Source: Arthrobacter sp. FB24 (lineage in GTDB: Bacteria; Actinomycetota; Actinomycetes; Actinomycetales; Micrococcaceae). From it: 64,000 nt of DNA. Shown here in pieces: positions 27,737 to 35,860 of the stretch. A program made the position numbers and the translations under genes. Below the pieces are notes generated by a model. It was given only the letters and a program-made list of their open reading frames with translations. It ran no database searches and had not been told where the DNA came from. How positions within the stretch are numbered: position 1 is the first letter of the stretch; each line of letters begins with the position of its first letter. The stretch spans positions 2,356,001 to 2,420,000 of the forward strand of contig NC_008541.1 in NCBI RefSeq assembly GCF_000196235.1. The letters are read 5' to 3'.

Positions 27737-29335
27737 TTGATTACCGTCCAGGATCTCGAACTGCGCGCCGGCGCCCGCCTCCTCATGGACCAGGTGAGCT
27801 TCCGGATCGACAAGGGAGACAAGATCGGCCTGGTAGGCCGTAACGGTGCAGGTAAAACCACTCTGACCCGGGTTCTCGCCGGCGAGGGGCTCCCGGCCGC
27901 CGGCAAGGTCACCCGCAGCGGTGAGATCGGCTACCTTCCCCAGGACCCGCGCACGCCGGACATGGAACAGCTCGCGCGCGACCGGATTCTGTCCGTCCGC
28001 GGCCTGGACATCGCCGTCGGCAAACTCCGCCTGGCCCACGAAGAAATGGCCAGTGAGGACGCCGCAGTCCAGCGCAAGGCGATGAACCGCTACGACCGGC
28101 TTGAGTCCGAGTTCCTGGCGGCCGGGGGTTACGCCGCCGAAGCCGAGGCAGCCGCGATCTGCTCGAACCTCGCCCTCCCGGACCGCCTGTTGAACCAGCC
28201 GCTCAAGACGCTCTCCGGCGGGCAGCGTCGCCGCGTGGAGCTCGCCCGCATCCTCTACTCGGATGCCGAGACCATGCTCCTCGATGAGCCCACCAACCAC
28301 CTCGACGCCGACTCCATCGCCTGGCTGCGCGACTTCCTGAAGAACCACCAGGGCGGCCTGATCGTGATCAGCCACGACACGGAGCTGCTCGAAGCCACCG
28401 TCAACAAAGTTTTCCTGCTGGACGCCAACCGCGCCCAGATCGACTTTTACAACATGGACTGGAAGCGCTACCTCCAGCAGCGTGAAACCGACGAACGCGC
28501 CCGCAAGCGGGAACGCGCCAACGCCGAAAAGAAAGCCCAGGTCCTGTTCGACCAGGCCAACAAGATGCGGGCGAAGGCCACCAAGGCCGTTGCCGCCCAG
28601 AACATGGCCAAACGCGCCGAACGCCTGCTCAGCGGGCTGGAGGCCGTGCGCGAAAACGACCGCGTGGCAGCCCTGCGCTTCCCGGATCCGTCGCCCTGCG
28701 GTAAGACCCCGCTCACCGCGGACGGCCTCAGCAAGTCCTACGGCTCACTGGAAATCTTTACCGACGTGGACCTGGCCATTGACCGCGGCTCCAAGGTGGT
28801 CATCCTGGGACTCAACGGTGCCGGCAAAACCACGCTGCTGCGGATGCTGGCCGGCGTCGACAAGCCGGATACCGGCGAAGTAATCGCCGGCCACGGGCTC
28901 AAGGTGGGCTACTACGCCCAGGAGCACGAGACGCTCGACGTCGACCGGACCGTCCTGCAGAACATGCGCTCCTCCGCGCCGGACATGAACGACTCCGAGG
29001 TGCGCGGCATCCTGGGTTCGTTCCTGTTCTCCGGCGACGACGTTGACAAGCCCGCCGGTGTGCTCTCCGGCGGTGAGAAAACGCGCCTGGCGCTGGCCAC
29101 GATCGTGGCGTCGAGCGCGAACGTGCTGCTTCTCGATGAGCCCACCAACAACCTCGACCCGGCCAGCCGCACCGAGATTCTGGGTGCCCTGCGCAACTAC
29201 ACCGGCGCCGTCGTCCTTGTGAGCCACGATGAAGGTGCCGTCGAAGCCCTCAACCCCGAGCGCGTCGTCCTGCTGCCCGACGGCGTAGAAGACCACTGGA
29301 ACGAAGACTACCTGGACCTGATTACGCTGGCTTAG
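27737..29335 (+). CDS. ABC-F family ATP-binding protein
   Basis: Soluble tandem ATPase of the ABC-F group, which act on ribosomes in translation control or antibiotic protection; 532 aa. Two ABC modules are visible: Walker A GRNGAGKTT and GLNGAGKTT, signatures LSGGQRRR and LSGGEKTR, Walker B MLLDEPTNHLD and LLLDEPTNNLD. Between them lies a charged linker of about 80 residues rich in Arg, Lys and Ala (ERARKRERANAEKK), the P-site tRNA interaction motif region. Start TTG 27737 after GAAAGG; no better start is seen. No transmembrane domain, so not a transporter. Paralogue type (EttA, Uup or resistance) not resolved. Confidence 0.93.
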   Translation: MITVQDLELRAGARLLMDQVSFRIDKGDKIGLVGRNGAGKTTLTRVLAGEGLPAAGKVTRSGEIGYLPQDPRTPDMEQLARDRILSVRGLDIAVGKLRLAHEEMASEDAAVQRKAMNRYDRLESEFLAAGGYAAEAEAAAICSNLALPDRLLNQPLKTLSGGQRRRVELARILYSDAETMLLDEPTNHLDADSIAWLRDFLKNHQGGLIVISHDTELLEATVNKVFLLDANRAQIDFYNMDWKRYLQQRETDERARKRERANAEKKAQVLFDQANKMRAKATKAVAAQNMAKRAERLLSGLEAVRENDRVAALRFPDPSPCGKTPLTADGLSKSYGSLEIFTDVDLAIDRGSKVVILGLNGAGKTTLLRMLAGVDKPDTGEVIAGHGLKVGYYAQEHETLDVDRTVLQNMRSSAPDMNDSEVRGILGSFLFSGDDVDKPAGVLSGGEKTRLALATIVASSANVLLLDEPTNNLDPASRTEILGALRNYTGAVVLVSHDEGAVEALNPERVVLLPDGVEDHWNEDYLDLITLA

Positions 29336-29360
29336 CACCGGGATTCTGGGATCGGGTGCG

Positions 29361-29843
29361 CTAGCGGACCGGCATCTCTTCTGCGCCTGTGATCTTCTTC
29401 AGCTCGTTGTAGGTGATGCTGAACATCGAGTGGTGGTCTCCTGCTCCGGCCCAGAGCAGGTTGTGGGCTTTGAGGGACTCGTCCAACACTGTTCTGATCC
29501 TTTCCGGGTGGCCTACAGGGGCCACTCCTCCTACTTCCTGGCCGGTATGTTCCAGGACGTAGGCGGGGGACGCGCGGCGGATCCTTCCTGTTCCCAACCG
29601 GGCTGCTACCAGCGCAGTGTCCACCCTCGCCGCACCGCTGGCCAGGATCAGCAGGGGAACGCCGTCGACGTCGAACACCAGGCTGTTGGTGATGGCCGCT
29701 ACTTCGCAGCCCAGCGTCGCAGCTGCCGCCGCCGCCGTCGGGACTTTTGAGTCGAACATGGTCACCGTGTCCTCGGCGCCAAGGGCGGCGAGGACGCGCC
29801 TGACGTTGGCGACGGGCGCGGGAACGCCATCAGGGCTTGTCAC
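29361..29843 (-). CDS. YbaK/EbsC-family aminoacyl-tRNA deacylase-like protein
   Basis: 160-aa protein of the YbaK/ProX editing family, which hydrolyses mischarged tRNA in trans. Seen are ITNSLVFDVDG, the LILASGAARVDT strand-loop and GGVAPVGHP near the C-terminal half. In many family members the residue before SLVF is the catalytic lysine (KSLVF); here it is asparagine, so activity or specificity may differ. GTG start at 29843 abuts the SURF1 stop (29844), so it is the last gene of the DUF3099-small protein-SURF1-YbaK set. Confidence 0.85.
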   Translation of the reverse strand: MTSPDGVPAPVANVRRVLAALGAEDTVTMFDSKVPTAAAAAATLGCEVAAITNSLVFDVDGVPLLILASGAARVDTALVAARLGTGRIRRASPAYVLEHTGQEVGGVAPVGHPERIRTVLDESLKAHNLLWAGAGDHHSMFSITYNELKKITGAEEMPVR

Positions 29844-30710
29844 TTAGTACCCCTGGGCATCCAGGATGGCGTCTTCCTCTTCCTCCGCGGTGGGATTCCT
29901 GCGCTTCCGGGGAGCCGGGCGGCGCCGGTTCGCAGCCACGGCGTACTCGGGCGCGCCGTCCTCGGCGGCGTCCTGGGCGTCGATCTCCGCATTGCGCGCC
30001 TGCTGCCGCGCCGCGTAGCCGAAGCCAATAAACATCAACACGCCGAAAGTGAACCACTGCAGCGAATAGGACAAGTGTGTCCCTTCTTCCACGGAGGGTT
30101 TCGGGAACGGGTACGGCATGGTGGCGGCGGCCGGCGTTTCCGAAGCGAGCTGCCCGTAAGCGCCGGTCAGAACGGGGTACCCAAGCTGGGCGGCGTAAGC
30201 CGGGAGATCGATGGAGGCAAGCTGCCCGTCGGGGGCGCCACGCTGAAGCTCCGGCTCGCCCGGTTTAAGGCGCACTACCACGGTGACTTCGCCCGCCGGC
30301 GGTTCCGGCACGGAATCCGGGCGCCCGGGAGTGTTGTTTCCGATCGGGAGCCAGCCGCGGTCCACGATAACCGTCTGTCCTGTGGTGAGTCTGAAGGGGA
30401 CCACCACTTCGTAGCCGGGCTGGCCGTTGAGCGGCCGGTTACGCACTACGCGTTGGCCGCTGACGTCGTAGCGGCCCTTCAACTCCACCTGGGTCCATTC
30501 CTTGTCGGCATCCAGCCGGGAGAACTGCCCTTCCGCAGCTGCGAAGGGCAGGGGGGTTGCCGAGTAGTTGGATGTGACCCGGTTGATCTCCGCCAGGGAT
30601 TCGGCCCTGCGGTCCATCTGCCAGCGGCCAAGTAAGACGCAGGCAGTGGCAAAGATCGCAGCCAGCAACAGATAACCCAGCCATTTGCTGGAGAAGAGGA
30701 AGCGGTACAT
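29844..30710 (-). CDS. SURF1-family cytochrome oxidase assembly protein
   Basis: Membrane protein that helps assemble cytochrome c oxidase, probably in heme A insertion; 288 aa. There is a transmembrane helix near residues 12-30 followed by the signature LLGRWQ, a large extracytoplasmic domain with the PLNGQPGYEVVVPF and IVDRGWLP motifs, and a second helix near 220-237 (LQWFTFGVLMFIGFGY). The C-terminal 45 residues are charged. It fits functionally with ctaA and ctaB elsewhere in the window. Confidence 0.93.
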   Translation of the reverse strand: MYRFLFSSKWLGYLLLAAIFATACVLLGRWQMDRRAESLAEINRVTSNYSATPLPFAAAEGQFSRLDADKEWTQVELKGRYDVSGQRVVRNRPLNGQPGYEVVVPFRLTTGQTVIVDRGWLPIGNNTPGRPDSVPEPPAGEVTVVVRLKPGEPELQRGAPDGQLASIDLPAYAAQLGYPVLTGAYGQLASETPAAATMPYPFPKPSVEEGTHLSYSLQWFTFGVLMFIGFGYAARQQARNAEIDAQDAAEDGAPEYAVAANRRRPAPRKRRNPTAEEEEDAILDAQGY

Positions 30711-30971
30711 TCAGCTGTCCCTGCCCGAGGCAGTGGCCAGACCCAGCGGCAAGGTCTCTTTCCAGAGGCCCCGGGTCTGGAGGTAGTCCTCAAGCCACAG
30801 CCGGTGGTCATCGCAGGCCAGCCAGGTCTTGCGGCGGTCGGGCGTGTGGATCTTCGGGTTGTTCCACAGCAGTTGCCAGGCTGCCCCCGCCCGGCAGGCC
30901 TTCCGGGAACACATCGGTGCAGCCGTTTCCGCGGGCCCCGCGTCGCCGCCGGCCAGGTCAAAAATGTTCAT
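30711..30971 (-). CDS. Small conserved actinobacterial protein with putative zinc ligands
   Basis: 86 aa. The pattern Cys-x4-Cys (CSRKAC), then NPKIHTPDRRKTWLAC and DDHR, suggests a zinc-binding C-C-C-H site. Relatives are often labelled acetone carboxylase in databases, which is unlikely for a protein this short (recalled, not checked). It overlaps the upstream DUF3099 gene by ATGA and abuts SURF1, so it is probably co-expressed with cytochrome oxidase assembly. Function unknown. Confidence 0.75.
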   Translation of the reverse strand: MNIFDLAGGDAGPAETAAPMCSRKACRAGAAWQLLWNNPKIHTPDRRKTWLACDDHRLWLEDYLQTRGLWKETLPLGLATASGRDS

Positions 30972-31399
30972 GAAGCTGCCCGTTCCTGGCCGTCGTTATC
31001 GTCTTCGTCCTCGATGAGTTCGCCTTGGAGAACCGTGGGCCCTTCGTCCGCGACGGCAGCCGGCGAATCCGGTGCTTCGAGCTCTGCAAGCGGGGCGGCG
31101 TCCAGCAGGGAATCGCTGTGGATCTCCGCCTTGTCGCTGCCGTTGGCGATGACCACGGCGATCCACGGAAGAAACACCGCCCCGGCGATCGGCAGGACTT
31201 TGAACCAGCCATCAACAACGAACACCAGGATCAGGCACACCATGCGGATGCCCATTGCCACGGCGTACTTGATCATCCGCACGCGCATCTCTTCCGAGTG
31301 GGCAGTGGCGGCCTCCGTGATGCTGTGCACCTGGGCGTCACCGGAGACAGCGTCCGGTTCACCGGACGTCGAAGGTCCGGGTCGTTTTGCAAGTGTCAC
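30968..31399 (-). CDS. DUF3099-family small membrane protein
   Basis: 143 aa. The N-terminal half carries SITEAATAHSEEMRVRMIKYAVAMG followed by two transmembrane helices (about residues 46-64 and 68-86), matching the actinobacterial DUF3099 pattern. The C-terminal 55 residues are acidic and low in complexity. GTG start at 31399. First gene of the minus-strand group running to ybaK, divergent from fabG. Confidence 0.8.
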   Translation of the reverse strand: MTLAKRPGPSTSGEPDAVSGDAQVHSITEAATAHSEEMRVRMIKYAVAMGIRMVCLILVFVVDGWFKVLPIAGAVFLPWIAVVIANGSDKAEIHSDSLLDAAPLAELEAPDSPAAVADEGPTVLQGELIEDEDDNDGQERAAS

Positions 31400-31539
31400 G
31401 GCTGTCTAATCACGCTCCCAAGGCTTAACCCAATTCTCTCACCCTCGCCGGTGCCGCCCAAACGGAGGCTAAGATCGAAGGCAGTAAAAATCCCGCCCCT
31501 TACCGCGGTGCCCCATGCCGCAGAATTCCGGAGCAAACT

Positions 31540-32265
31540 ATGACTGAAGCAGCATCGACCGGCCGCAGCGTTCTGATCACCGGTGGCAACCGGGGCATCG
31601 GCCTGGCCATTGCCGAGGCGTTCCTGGCCAACGGTGACAAGGTTGCCGTGACGTACCGCAGCGAGTCGGCGCTCCCGGAGGGAATAATGGGCGTCAAGGC
31701 CGATGTCACCGATGAGGCCTCCGTAGACGCCGCGTTCGCAGCCGTTGAGGCTGCGCACGGGCCGGTGGAGGTGCTGGTCGCCAACGCCGGGATCACCAAG
31801 GACACGCTGCTGATGCGCATGAGCGAAGACGATTTCACCTCGGTCATCGACACAAACCTGACCGGAGCCTTCCGTGTCATCAAGCGGGCGTCCAAGGGAA
31901 TGATCCGGATGCGCAAAGGCCGGGTTGTGCTGATTTCCTCCGTTTCGGGGCTCTACGGTGCCCCGGGCCAGATCAATTACTCCGCTTCCAAGGCCGGCCT
32001 GGTGGGAATTGCCCGCTCGCTGACCCGCGAACTCGGCGGCCGCGGCATCACGGCCAACGTCGTGGCACCAGGCTTCATCAACACCGACATGACAGCGGAG
32101 TTGCCGGAGGCCACCCAGAAGGACTACCTGTCCAAGGTGCCTGCGGGGCGCTTCGCCGAAGCCGCTGAAGTGGCGAACGTGGTGCGCTGGATTTCCAGTG
32201 ATGAAGCGTCCTACATCTCCGGCGCCGTGATCCCTGTCGACGGCGGCCTGGGCATGGGCCACTAA
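31540..32265 (+). CDS. fabG: 3-oxoacyl-ACP reductase
   Basis: NADPH-dependent SDR reducing 3-oxoacyl-ACP in fatty-acid synthesis; 241 aa. Cofactor motif TGGNRGIG, the NNAG-equivalent VANAG, catalytic Ser in SSVSG, and YSASK with the Tyr-x3-Lys pair are all canonical; the C-terminus VPVDGG-like (IPVDGGLGMGH) is typical of FabG. ATG 31540 is preceded by GGAG. In mycobacteria the partner enoyl reductase often follows; here hsp20 follows instead after a hairpin. Confidence 0.93.
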   Translation: MTEAASTGRSVLITGGNRGIGLAIAEAFLANGDKVAVTYRSESALPEGIMGVKADVTDEASVDAAFAAVEAAHGPVEVLVANAGITKDTLLMRMSEDDFTSVIDTNLTGAFRVIKRASKGMIRMRKGRVVLISSVSGLYGAPGQINYSASKAGLVGIARSLTRELGGRGITANVVAPGFINTDMTAELPEATQKDYLSKVPAGRFAEAAEVANVVRWISSDEASYISGAVIPVDGGLGMGH

Positions 32266-32309
32266 CCCTCCGTGCGCTCCCACACCCGTTCCAAACCCCC
32301 TGCCATGAA

Positions 32310-32327
32310 GGGGACCTTTTGCCCGTT
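32310..32327 (+). promoter_or_regulatory. DosR/DevR-like box upstream of hsp20
   Basis: GGGGACCTTTTGCCCGTT matches the box before the PPOX gene (GGGGACCTTGGGCCCTAG, 49740-49757) at 13 of 18 positions and resembles the mycobacterial DosR core GGGACTTNNGNCCC. It is 92 bases before the hsp20 ATG. Hsp20 (HspX) is a hallmark DosR target in mycobacteria, which supports the reading. Confidence 0.5.
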
Positions 32328-32357
32328 ACACGCCCCGTTGGCGGGTGTGTAATGGGC
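32321..32357. terminator. Hairpin between fabG and hsp20
   Basis: GCCCGTTACACGCCCCG (32321-32337) faces GCGGGTGTGTAATGGGC (32341-32357), pairing along 17 positions with G-U wobbles or single mismatches. It may end fabG transcription or act in the hsp20 leader. It partly overlaps the DosR-like box. Confidence 0.5.
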
Positions 32358-32419
32358 ATACCGGCTGGAGCCGCACCCGGCCGGCCACAGATCACGGGGT
32401 ACAACACTAGGGAGCTGTC

Positions 32420-32839
32420 ATGGCCGATCTCAACAAATGGACGCCGTCGGACGTCCTGGAACCCATCCGGCGTTTCCTCGACGGAGACCTGACAATGTCG
32501 TCAATCCGTGTGGAGCAGTTCCTGGACGGAAACACGCTCGTGGTGCGGGCTGAGGTGCCCGGCCTCGATCCCGAGAAGGACGTGGACGTCTCGGTTGCAG
32601 ACGGCATGCTGCACATCAAAGCGGAGCGCGAGGAAAAAACCGAGCATAAGAGCAAGAGCGGCTACCGGTCGGAGTTCCGGTACGGCTCGTTCGCACGGAG
32701 TGTCTCGCTGCCCCCGGGTGCACGGGAGGAAGATGTGACGGCCTCCTACAAGGACGGTGTCCTGGAAGTCCGGGTGCCGGCGCCCGAACAGGCCCCGCCG
32801 GCCGCCGGGACACGCAAGATCCAGATCGAGCACGGCTGA
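32420..32839 (+). CDS. hsp20: Small heat-shock protein, Hsp20/alpha-crystallin family
   Basis: ATP-independent holdase chaperone; 139 aa. The alpha-crystallin domain covers about residues 35-125, with VRAEVPGLDPEKDVDVSV, the LHIKAERE strand, FRYGSFARSVSLP and the C-terminal YKDGVLEVRVP signature. ATG 32420 follows TAGGGAG. Its stop is 31 bases from the end of the convergent acyltransferase fusion. A DosR-like box upstream suggests induction in low oxygen or dormancy rather than by heat alone (inference); no CIRCE or HAIR element is seen. Confidence 0.94.
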   Translation: MADLNKWTPSDVLEPIRRFLDGDLTMSSIRVEQFLDGNTLVVRAEVPGLDPEKDVDVSVADGMLHIKAEREEKTEHKSKSGYRSEFRYGSFARSVSLPPGAREEDVTASYKDGVLEVRVPAPEQAPPAAGTRKIQIEHG

Positions 32840-32870
32840 GGAGCGGCCGCGGCTTCCGTTGCGGGTCGGC

Positions 32871-35477
32871 CTATCGTGTATAGCCGGGCTGACGGCGACG
32901 GAAGCCGAGCGCACGTGTTAGCAGCGGAGGCATGTGGCTGCATAAGGCCCAGTAGGCCACACCTGCGCACAGCGAGACGGCCACTGCCAGTGCTTGGCTA
33001 AAGTCTGAAAATGCCGGAAAGACTAGCCAGTGAACCAGATAGATGTACAGCGAGGAGCTTGCCAGCAGACCGGTAAGGCGTTGCAGGCCGCGCGGTACGG
33101 GGATGCTCGGCAGCCAGATCAACACGAGGATTCCGGCCAGGAGGGTCGTTTCGCGGGCCGGGTTTTCGAAGAATCCGGGAATGCTGAGTGCAGCGATGAC
33201 CGACGCCGTGCAGCGGTGCGCCCAGGTCCTGGATCGGGCAACGGCCCACCCCAGGGCGAAAAGCCACAACGCCGGTGCCGTGTTGGGGACTCCGGGATCG
33301 ACCAGGTCGTAGCGGGTCGTGAGTCCGGCCGCCAGGAGGGTCAGCGGAAAGAGAAGTGGATAGCGACGTTCCGCCCTGTCGACCCAGGGGAGCGCGAGCA
33401 CTGCGGTCATTCCCAGCAGCAGGTAAACGAGGACTTCAACAAACCAGAAATGCCACTGGGTGGTTACTTCTTCGGGCCCGATGACGGCGTTGAGCAGGAC
33501 GATATTTGCCAAGCTATAGCGGTCTGTTAGCACGTAGGCAACCGCGATGAAGGCAACGCTCGGGATCACCACGCGGGATATGCTGCAGAGCTGCCGCTTC
33601 ATGCGGGGAACGCGATCTCCGGTCAACTGGAAGCGGGCAAAGTTGAACCCCGCGACCGCCATCAGCACGTGCGCCATACCGGGCCAGGTGAACAGTCCGA
33701 CATGCGTACCAGTGATCAGAATGATCGCCACCGCACGCAGCACGATGCTCGTATCAGTGGGGGCGAACCAGCTTCTTCGTGTGGGCTGATCCGGGGTCCG
33801 GGCTTGCAGTTCCAGGTCCCGGACCGGGGTTACATGCCAGTTAGTCGGAAGGTGTCCGAGCAACTGCTCGAGTCGCACCGACGCCGCCACATATGACAGT
33901 GAGTCACCGCCGAGTGAGACGAACGTGTCGCCGTCATTCACGCCTGTCAGCTCGAGCGTGGCTTCGAAGATTCTCCTCACGCTGTCCCGGCCGGTTTCCT
34001 CCACCTGAGCGGCTGACGGCTCCGCCGGGACGCGGCCGTGCTGCGGGAGGGCCAGGATTCCCTGATAGTCCGCCTTGCCCGACCCGAGGCGCGGAATCTC
34101 CGGTACGCTGCAGACCTGCAGCGACGCCCGCGGCAGGCCGATGCCCTGCGCCAGGACTTTGGCCACGAGCTGCAGGTCGTTGGAGCCTTTGACGGCGACG
34201 ACGAGTCCTTCGTCCGTGCCGGCGCAGGCAGCTTCCATGCCGAGGTCCGCGAGGATGCGTTCGACCTGCCCCAGGTCGACGCGGAGCCCGACGATTTTCA
34301 CGAACCGGCTGCGCCGGCCGACAACCTCATACAGGCCCGAGGCATCTGTTCTGGCCAGATCGCCCGTGCGCAGCTCGTGGACGGTCCGGCCCAGCGCGAG
34401 ATCCTCAGGACTCTGCGCGTACCCGAGCATCACATTCGGGCCGGTGTAAACAAGTTCGCCCTCCTCCAGCCCCGGAAGGGGGTCGATGCGGAAGCTGCCG
34501 CCCGGGACGGGAATTCCGATTGCGCCGGGGTGGCTGGCCGCCAGCCGTGGAGGAAGGTACGCCATCCGGGCGGTGGCTTCCGTCTGCCCATACATCACGA
34601 AGAGCTCCCAGCCGCGCCGCCGGCCCAGCTCGACATACCGTTCCACTGTGGCGGGCGCCAGCCTGCCACCCGCCTGCGTGATGTAGCGGAGGCTGGGCAG
34701 CTCCATGTCGGCGAACCCCCCGCGGTCGAGCAGTTCGAAGGTGTAGGGAACCGCCGCGAACGATGTGACGCGATGGCGGCGGAACAGCTCCCAGAAGCAG
34801 CTGTCCACGACAGACAGGTCAGTCAGGACAAAGCTGGCTCCACGCAGCAGGTAGCTGTTGATCACGGACAGCCCGTAGCAGTAGGACATGGGCAGCGTTG
34901 TTATGGTGCGGTCGTCCTCGCCGATGCCGAGGTAGTCGGCGATGGACTCGGCGTTGGATTGGAGGTTGGCGTGGGAAAGCCGGACCAGTTTGGGGGATCC
35001 CGTGGAACCCGACGTACTCAACAGCAGCGCCAGGTCGGGGTGCAACTGGTGCCGGGTTCCTTTCCGCCGCTCGTCCAGCACGTTCTGTCCGTCCGCACCG
35101 GATCTGAGGATGACATCGGGGTCGTAGGCGGCCACGAGTGAGTCGAAGGCAGCAGGTTTGTCCTCCGGGAGAAGGATCAGCGGATGGCCACCGGCTAGCG
35201 CCGCCAGGTACCCGACGACCGAGTCAACGTCGTTGCTGGCAGTCAGGGCCACGAGCCGCCGCGCGGTTCCCAGCCGAAGCAGCAAAGCCTCAACGCGTTC
35301 GGCGAGCTCCCGGTAGGTGACGACACACTCTGCGGTAACGATCGCCGGCCGCTCACCTCGCCGGGCAAGTTCAGCAGCGAAGGGCACACGCGCAACATCG
35401 GGCGGAACACTCAGCGAGGCAAGAACGCCGGCATCGGCCGGATCTGCGTCAGCGCACCGGCTATGGATGAGGGCCAT
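32871..35477 (-). CDS. Adenylation domain - carrier protein - acyltransferase-3 fusion
   Basis: 868-aa three-part protein. Residues about 30-460 are an ANL adenylation domain (STSGSTGSPK loop, MYGQTEATARM, RTGDLAR, GRRSRFVKIVGLRVDL, C-terminal lysine in RLGSGKADY). Residues about 500-560 are a peptidyl/acyl carrier domain with the phosphopantetheine serine in FVSLGGDSLSYV (near 525). From about 575 to the end is a multi-pass acyltransferase-3 membrane domain (about ten helices, THVGLF near its start and YLVHWLVFP near the end). This would activate an acid or amino acid, carry it as thioester and pass it to a surface acceptor, comparable in logic to the Dlt system. ATG 35477 follows AGGA and sits 12 bases after a DtxR-type iron box. 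Confidence 0.85.
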   Translation of the reverse strand: MALIHSRCADADPADAGVLASLSVPPDVARVPFAAELARRGERPAIVTAECVVTYRELAERVEALLLRLGTARRLVALTASNDVDSVVGYLAALAGGHPLILLPEDKPAAFDSLVAAYDPDVILRSGADGQNVLDERRKGTRHQLHPDLALLLSTSGSTGSPKLVRLSHANLQSNAESIADYLGIGEDDRTITTLPMSYCYGLSVINSYLLRGASFVLTDLSVVDSCFWELFRRHRVTSFAAVPYTFELLDRGGFADMELPSLRYITQAGGRLAPATVERYVELGRRRGWELFVMYGQTEATARMAYLPPRLAASHPGAIGIPVPGGSFRIDPLPGLEEGELVYTGPNVMLGYAQSPEDLALGRTVHELRTGDLARTDASGLYEVVGRRSRFVKIVGLRVDLGQVERILADLGMEAACAGTDEGLVVAVKGSNDLQLVAKVLAQGIGLPRASLQVCSVPEIPRLGSGKADYQGILALPQHGRVPAEPSAAQVEETGRDSVRRIFEATLELTGVNDGDTFVSLGGDSLSYVAASVRLEQLLGHLPTNWHVTPVRDLELQARTPDQPTRRSWFAPTDTSIVLRAVAIILITGTHVGLFTWPGMAHVLMAVAGFNFARFQLTGDRVPRMKRQLCSISRVVIPSVAFIAVAYVLTDRYSLANIVLLNAVIGPEEVTTQWHFWFVEVLVYLLLGMTAVLALPWVDRAERRYPLLFPLTLLAAGLTTRYDLVDPGVPNTAPALWLFALGWAVARSRTWAHRCTASVIAALSIPGFFENPARETTLLAGILVLIWLPSIPVPRGLQRLTGLLASSSLYIYLVHWLVFPAFSDFSQALAVAVSLCAGVAYWALCSHMPPLLTRALGFRRRQPGYTR

Positions 35478-35860
35478 GGATTTCCTAGGTGATTTTAGGC
35501 TTACCTAACTCCGGAACTCTACAGCCTTGAACTGCTAATTACGAAACTAAAATGTGCCCTATTTCTCCAGACCCTTGGCTAATGCTGGCCGCGCAACGGC
35601 AGGCGCGGCAACGCTATGGACGAAACGACCGGCACGTCGGACCTGATCCCCGATTCATGGCCCGGCTCCCGACGGGAGGCCCTGTATTTCATGGCGGCGA
35701 GCTTACGCCGGCCCGTCCGGGCCCGGCAATGGCATGCGCCACGCCGCAACTAGCCGGAGCCAGCTTCTTTGTTGGCGTCAAACAACTGAAATCTCCCGGT
35801 CCGCTGGCATGATGGATGGCAGACCCACAGATTTTGGACGTTTGGAACAAAGGAGCTCGA
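35478..35860. other. Divergent intergenic region with iron box
   Basis: 383 bases between the fusion gene and the divergent SDR. It holds the DtxR-type box (35490-35508) at one end and, near the other, TTGTTggcgtcAAACAA, a small inverted repeat around 35770-35786. A short open frame at 35552-35812 has no recognisable features and I do not call it. Confidence 0.45.
35490..35508 (-). promoter_or_regulatory. DtxR/IdeR-type iron box
   Basis: Read on the minus strand the site is TTAGGTAAGCCTAAAATCA, matching the consensus TWAGGTWAGSCTWACCTWA at 16 of 19 positions, including the full left half. It lies 12 bases before the start codon of the adenylation-carrier-acyltransferase gene, where bound repressor would block transcription in iron-replete cells. 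Confidence 0.75.

Noticed and set aside
35552..35812. 86-aa open frame in the gap before the SDR
   Set aside because: No ribosome site, no conserved pattern, and it spans the probable promoter of the SDR.
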